From: an uncultured Porphyromonadaceae bacterium | GTDB lineage: Bacteria; Bacteroidota; Bacteroidia; Bacteroidales; Muribaculaceae | Direction of reading: 5' to 3' | NCBI GenBank assembly: GCA_902491515.1 | Contig: CABUIC010000042.1 | Location: 1-12,197 of the forward strand | DNA length: 12,197 nucleotides | Shown: piece after piece, positions 8,272 to 12,197 of the stretch | Numbering within the stretch: position 1 is the first letter of the stretch | How the letters are laid out: each line of letters begins with the position of its first letter | Notes under the pieces: model-generated | Told to the model about the DNA's origin: nothing | Seen by the model: the letters and a program-made list of their open reading frames with translations, nothing else | Databases searched by the model: none | Program-made: the position numbers and the translations under genes

Positions 8272-8700
8272 ATGGGACGACTGATGTCTATCGATTTCGG
8301 CCGCAAACGTTGTGGCCTCGCCGTTACCGACCCGCTGCGTATCGTCGCAACGGGCCTCGACACCATACCCACCGCAAGCCTCGACACCTTCGTCCCGGAC
8401 TACGTGGCCCGCGAAGGCGTCGACGCAATAATCGTCGGCGAACCCCGCGACCTCCGCGGCAACCCCTCCGAAAGCCAGCGCTTCCTGCGCCCGGCTATCG
8501 AGAGACTCCGCCGGAAACTCCCCCCGGGATTCCCTATCGACTTTTTCGACGAACGCTTCACCTCCGCCATCGCACACCGCGCCATGATTGACGGCGGACT
8601 CCCTAAAATGGCACGGCGCGACAAAGCCCTCGTCGACGAAATGTCGGCAACAATAATCCTGAACGACTACCTTCAAAGCAAACAATACTCCCAGCAATGA
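8272..8700 (+). CDS. ruvX: RuvX/YqgF putative pre-16S rRNA nuclease, Holliday junction resolvase-like
   Basis: This 142-residue cytosolic RNase H-fold protein belongs to the YqgF/RuvX family. The family acts in 16S rRNA 5' end maturation and has also been described as a Holliday-junction resolvase. Recognisable motifs are IDFGRKRCGLAVTDP (7-21, with catalytic D8), VGEPRDLRGNPSE (55-67), DERFTSA (93-99) and the C-terminal VDEMSATIILNDYL (121-134, with D122). The length is normal. The ATG at 8272 gives the usual short lead (MGRL) before the first motif. It opens a three-gene operon, and its TGA overlaps the def ATG by four bases (ATGA). The pairing of ruvX with def places both among growth and translation functions. 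Confidence 0.93.
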   Translation: MGRLMSIDFGRKRCGLAVTDPLRIVATGLDTIPTASLDTFVPDYVAREGVDAIIVGEPRDLRGNPSESQRFLRPAIERLRRKLPPGFPIDFFDERFTSAIAHRAMIDGGLPKMARRDKALVDEMSATIILNDYLQSKQYSQQ

Positions 8701-9263
8701 AACTTCCCGTATACCTCTACGGCCACCCCGTCCTCAGGGCCGTCTCCGAGCCCCTTGACGAATCATATCCCGACCTCCGGAAACTCATCGACGATATGTT
8801 CGCCTGCATGTACGAGTCGGAGGGCGTCGGCCTCGCGGCTCCGCAGATCGGACGGAACATCCGCCTCGTCGTTATCGACGCCGACCCCGTCAGCGACGCA
8901 TTCCCCGAATGCAAGGGCCGCAAACTCACCCTCATAAACCCCGTCATCGAAATCCTCGACGGAAAGACCGAGACCCGCGCCGAAGGATGCCTCAGCCTCC
9001 CCGGACTCTCCGAGAACGTCCCCCGCGTTGAGCATATCCGCCTCTCGTGGGTCGACGAGAATTTCCAGCCCCATACCGAGGAAATCTCCGGTTTCCTCGC
9101 CCGCATCGTCCAGCACGAGTGCGACCACCTCGAGGGTAAGCTCTACATCGACCACATCTCCCCCATCCGCAAACAGCTCATCCGATCCAAGCTCAACAGC
9201 ATCATCAGCGGAAAGACACGCGTCGACTACCCCGTGAAGTACGCGCCCAAAAAACGCAAGTAA
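8697..9263 (+). CDS. def: Peptide deformylase
   Basis: This 188-residue cytosolic metalloenzyme removes the formyl group from the initiator methionine of nascent proteins. All three family motifs are present: GVGLAAPQIG (43-52), EGCLSLP (96-102, metal ligand C98) and QHECDHLEG (139-147, metal ligands H140 and H144, catalytic E141). A cysteine stands at the third position of the HExDH segment, where isoleucine, valine or tyrosine is more usual. The tail is basic (KYAPKKRK). Its ATG lies within the ruvX stop (ATGA), which implies coupled translation. ettA begins 23 bp after its stop. Confidence 0.96.
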   Translation: MKLPVYLYGHPVLRAVSEPLDESYPDLRKLIDDMFACMYESEGVGLAAPQIGRNIRLVVIDADPVSDAFPECKGRKLTLINPVIEILDGKTETRAEGCLSLPGLSENVPRVEHIRLSWVDENFQPHTEEISGFLARIVQHECDHLEGKLYIDHISPIRKQLIRSKLNSIISGKTRVDYPVKYAPKKRK

Positions 9264-9286
9264 TCCCCTACCCCTCCTTATAAGAC

Positions 9287-10972
<1,686 letters not shown>

Positions 10973-10976
10973 AACC

Positions 10977-11017
10977 CACTCCCCCACCCGCCCGGCCCCC
11001 CGGGCGAGTGTTTTTTT
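10977..11017 (+). terminator. Rho-independent terminator after ettA
   Basis: The strong stem CGCCCGG (10989-10995) pairs with CCGGGCG (11000-11006) around a CCCC loop. CACT (10977-10980) and AGTG (11007-11010) can extend it with an eight-base bulge on the left. Seven T residues follow (11011-11017). It begins four bases after the ettA stop. The last T is also the final base of the converging minus-strand reading frame's stop codon. Read from the other side, the hairpin is followed by GGGTTTTA, so weak bidirectional action is possible. Confidence 0.75.
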
Positions 11018-11817
11018 CATATGTGCTTCAGATGGAAGGCGGCGACGGGGGACGGGAGGGTGTAGGATGAGAGGAGGGCGGTCAGGGCGCCAATCGCGGG
11101 GTCGACGGAGTATGTGCGGACTGTGGCGGCGGTGCCGTCGGTGGTGCCGACGACCATCAGCGGGCGGCCTTCGTAAAGGAGAGTTTTCATCGCCGTGATT
11201 GTCTCCCCAGGCGCGAGAGCGGCATCTTCAGGCCACTCCACTGCCTGCGGAACGGCTTCCGCGGCGGAGCCTCCCGCGTTCAGCCGATAGATATTTCCGG
11301 ACGTATACGCGTAGCAGCACGCCCGCGAGGGGAACTGCAGGCAGAAATCATAGCCGAGGACCTCGCCTATAGGCGACAAATCCAGAGGATAGACTGCCTC
11401 AGCAGTCTGCGACATTTCGGCGGGCGTGATGTTGATATCTGCAAGGAAGCGCTCGCCATTGTCTCTTTTCATCACCGCCAGAAGATGGCCCGGCTCGCCG
11501 CCGCCCGACATAAACTCGAGGTCGGCTCTCATGCGCGAGGGATTGAAGGCGCCCCCGGGCGTGAAGACCTTAGCCACCGAGCCGGCATGGGCCGCGCCGT
11601 TCAGGAACACGGCGACGGGATTCGTAACGCCCACGAAGCCGCGGCTCTTTCTGTCGAAAAGCCATACGCGGTAGTTGCTTTCCCGGGCCGGAAAGACGTA
11701 GGGCGCGAGGTCGTAGGTGTTGATATAGGCATTCTCCGAGGTTCCGATTGCGGGGCGCAACACGAATTCGCTGTTCTGGCGCCCGTAGATTTCGCCCCCG
11801 TCGATGATATAGACGTC
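11017..11817 (-). pseudogene. C-terminal fragment of a PKD-like family lipoprotein (propeller part)
   Basis: This is an open frame of 266 codons that begins immediately after an in-frame TAG (11818-11820). There is no ATG near its beginning, and the first possible start is GTG at 11763. The protein has short repeated beta-strand units with aromatic and glycine-rich turns, for example DVYIIDGGEIYGRQNSEF, SGNIYRLNAGG and RPLMVVGTTDGTAATVRTY. It ends normally in VAAFHLKHI. This resembles the C-terminal propeller half of PKD-like lipoproteins encoded downstream of SusC/SusD pairs in Bacteroidota. The signal peptide, lipobox and N-terminal half are absent. The family match is from recollection of these proteins and is moderate. 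An unrelated beta-propeller protein is the main alternative. Confidence 0.5.
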
Positions 11818-11820
11818 CTA

Positions 11821-12187
11821 TCAGCTCGGACTCGAGGAGCCGGTAGCCCTCCGGGGGCGCCGGGTCGTGCCAGTCGACATAAGCGGGCCGCTCACTGATT
11901 CCGCGCAGGGCGTATTCGCGGGCGAGAGCGGCCTCCCCGCGGAACTGATGCACGCGGGCGAGGGTAGCCAGGGCGGCCGTGCGGTTGAAGCGCAGGCGTC
12001 CCGAGTCCGGAGTGCCCTCCCCCGCCTCCAGCGAGCGTGTGAGGTCGGCGAGTATCTTTTCCGTGACCTCCCTGATTGTCAGGAAGTCCCCGGCTGTCTG
12101 CGTCAGGCCTGTCATATAAGGAATACCCCTGCCATCCGGATTGTACAACCGTCCGCGATAGCGTATTGAATCCTGCCTGTATAAGTT
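11821..12187 (-). pseudogene. Internal fragment of a SusD/RagB-like nutrient-binding protein
   Basis: About 122 codons follow an in-frame TAG (12188-12190) and read in a frame one base off from the fragment downstream. The segment contains GRGIPYMTG, then TIREVTEKILADLTRSLEAG, then RFNRTAALATLARVHQFRG, AALAREYALRGIS and YRLLESELI. That order is the classic SusD middle region: the 'GIPY' strand, the 'sVxEvyxxIixDLexA' helix and the 'nkxAAxaLLARvyLyxG' TPR helix. The N-terminal lipoprotein part and the C-terminal half of a roughly 500-residue SusD are missing. The frame continues past 11821 only as basic, low-complexity translation in the wrong frame. The first candidate start is TTG at 12148, so it is best read as a decayed or truncated gene. 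Confidence 0.6.
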
Positions 12188-12196
12188 CTAACTTTG
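12165..12196 (+). promoter_or_regulatory. Candidate promoter reading out of the right edge
   Basis: ATTG at 12165-12168 is followed after 20 bp by TAACTTTG (12189-12196), matching the Bacteroidota -33/-7 arrangement on the plus strand. The transcribed gene, if any, begins beyond the window. The element lies antisense to, and overlaps, the beginning of the SusD-like fragment, including its in-frame stop. Chance occurrence within former coding sequence is possible. Confidence 0.45.
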
Positions 12197-12197
12197 C

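Noticed and set aside
9264..9286. Separate promoter for ettA in the def-ettA gap
   Set aside because: The 23-bp gap contains only a C-rich stretch and CTTATAAG; there is no TAnnTTTG, so readthrough from ruvX-def is simpler.

Overview
The window looks like chromosomal DNA of a GC-rich member of the Bacteroidales (Bacteroidota). Three things point there. Starts lack Shine-Dalgarno sequences. Several intergenic gaps carry the Bacteroidota -7 element TAnnTTTG, two of them with a -33 TTG/TTTG element 20 bp upstream. The gene content also fits: a lipoprotein TamA homologue (TamL type), a sensor kinase with a helical-repeat periplasmic region, an AspT/YidE-type transporter, and SusD and PKD-like remnants. 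I cannot resolve the family; Muribaculaceae- or Rikenellaceae-like lineages are plausible from composition.

Layout. Positions 1-147 are a short AT-rich gap holding a 9-bp tandem repeat (77-130). Positions 148-8121 hold five minus-strand genes. Read from their promoter near 8200 they are a sensor histidine kinase, a TamL-like outer-membrane assembly lipoprotein that overlaps the kinase stop by one base, and a HAD phosphatase. Next comes a second candidate promoter (-7 at 2876-2883), which serves an AspT/YidE-family transporter and a class I mannose-6-phosphate isomerase (manA). The divergent gap 8122-8271 carries promoters in both directions. To its right, ruvX, def and ettA form a compact plus-strand operon (4-bp ruvX/def overlap, 23-bp gap to ettA) of housekeeping genes: Holliday-junction resolvase-like nuclease, peptide deformylase and the ribosome-associated ABC-F factor EttA. 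A GC hairpin with a T tract follows ettA.

The right end (11017-12190, minus strand) is the only clearly disturbed part. An internal piece of a SusD/RagB-like protein is joined out of frame to the C-terminal part of a protein resembling the PKD-like propeller lipoproteins that sit downstream of SusC/SusD pairs. This looks like the deletion scar of a polysaccharide- or nutrient-uptake locus, or an assembly chimera. A good plus-strand promoter at the extreme right edge reads out of the window.

I see no defence system, CRISPR array, insertion sequence, tRNA or rRNA. The main points for follow-up are the SusD/PKD-like fusion scar, the kinase-TamL coupling and the 9-bp repeat.
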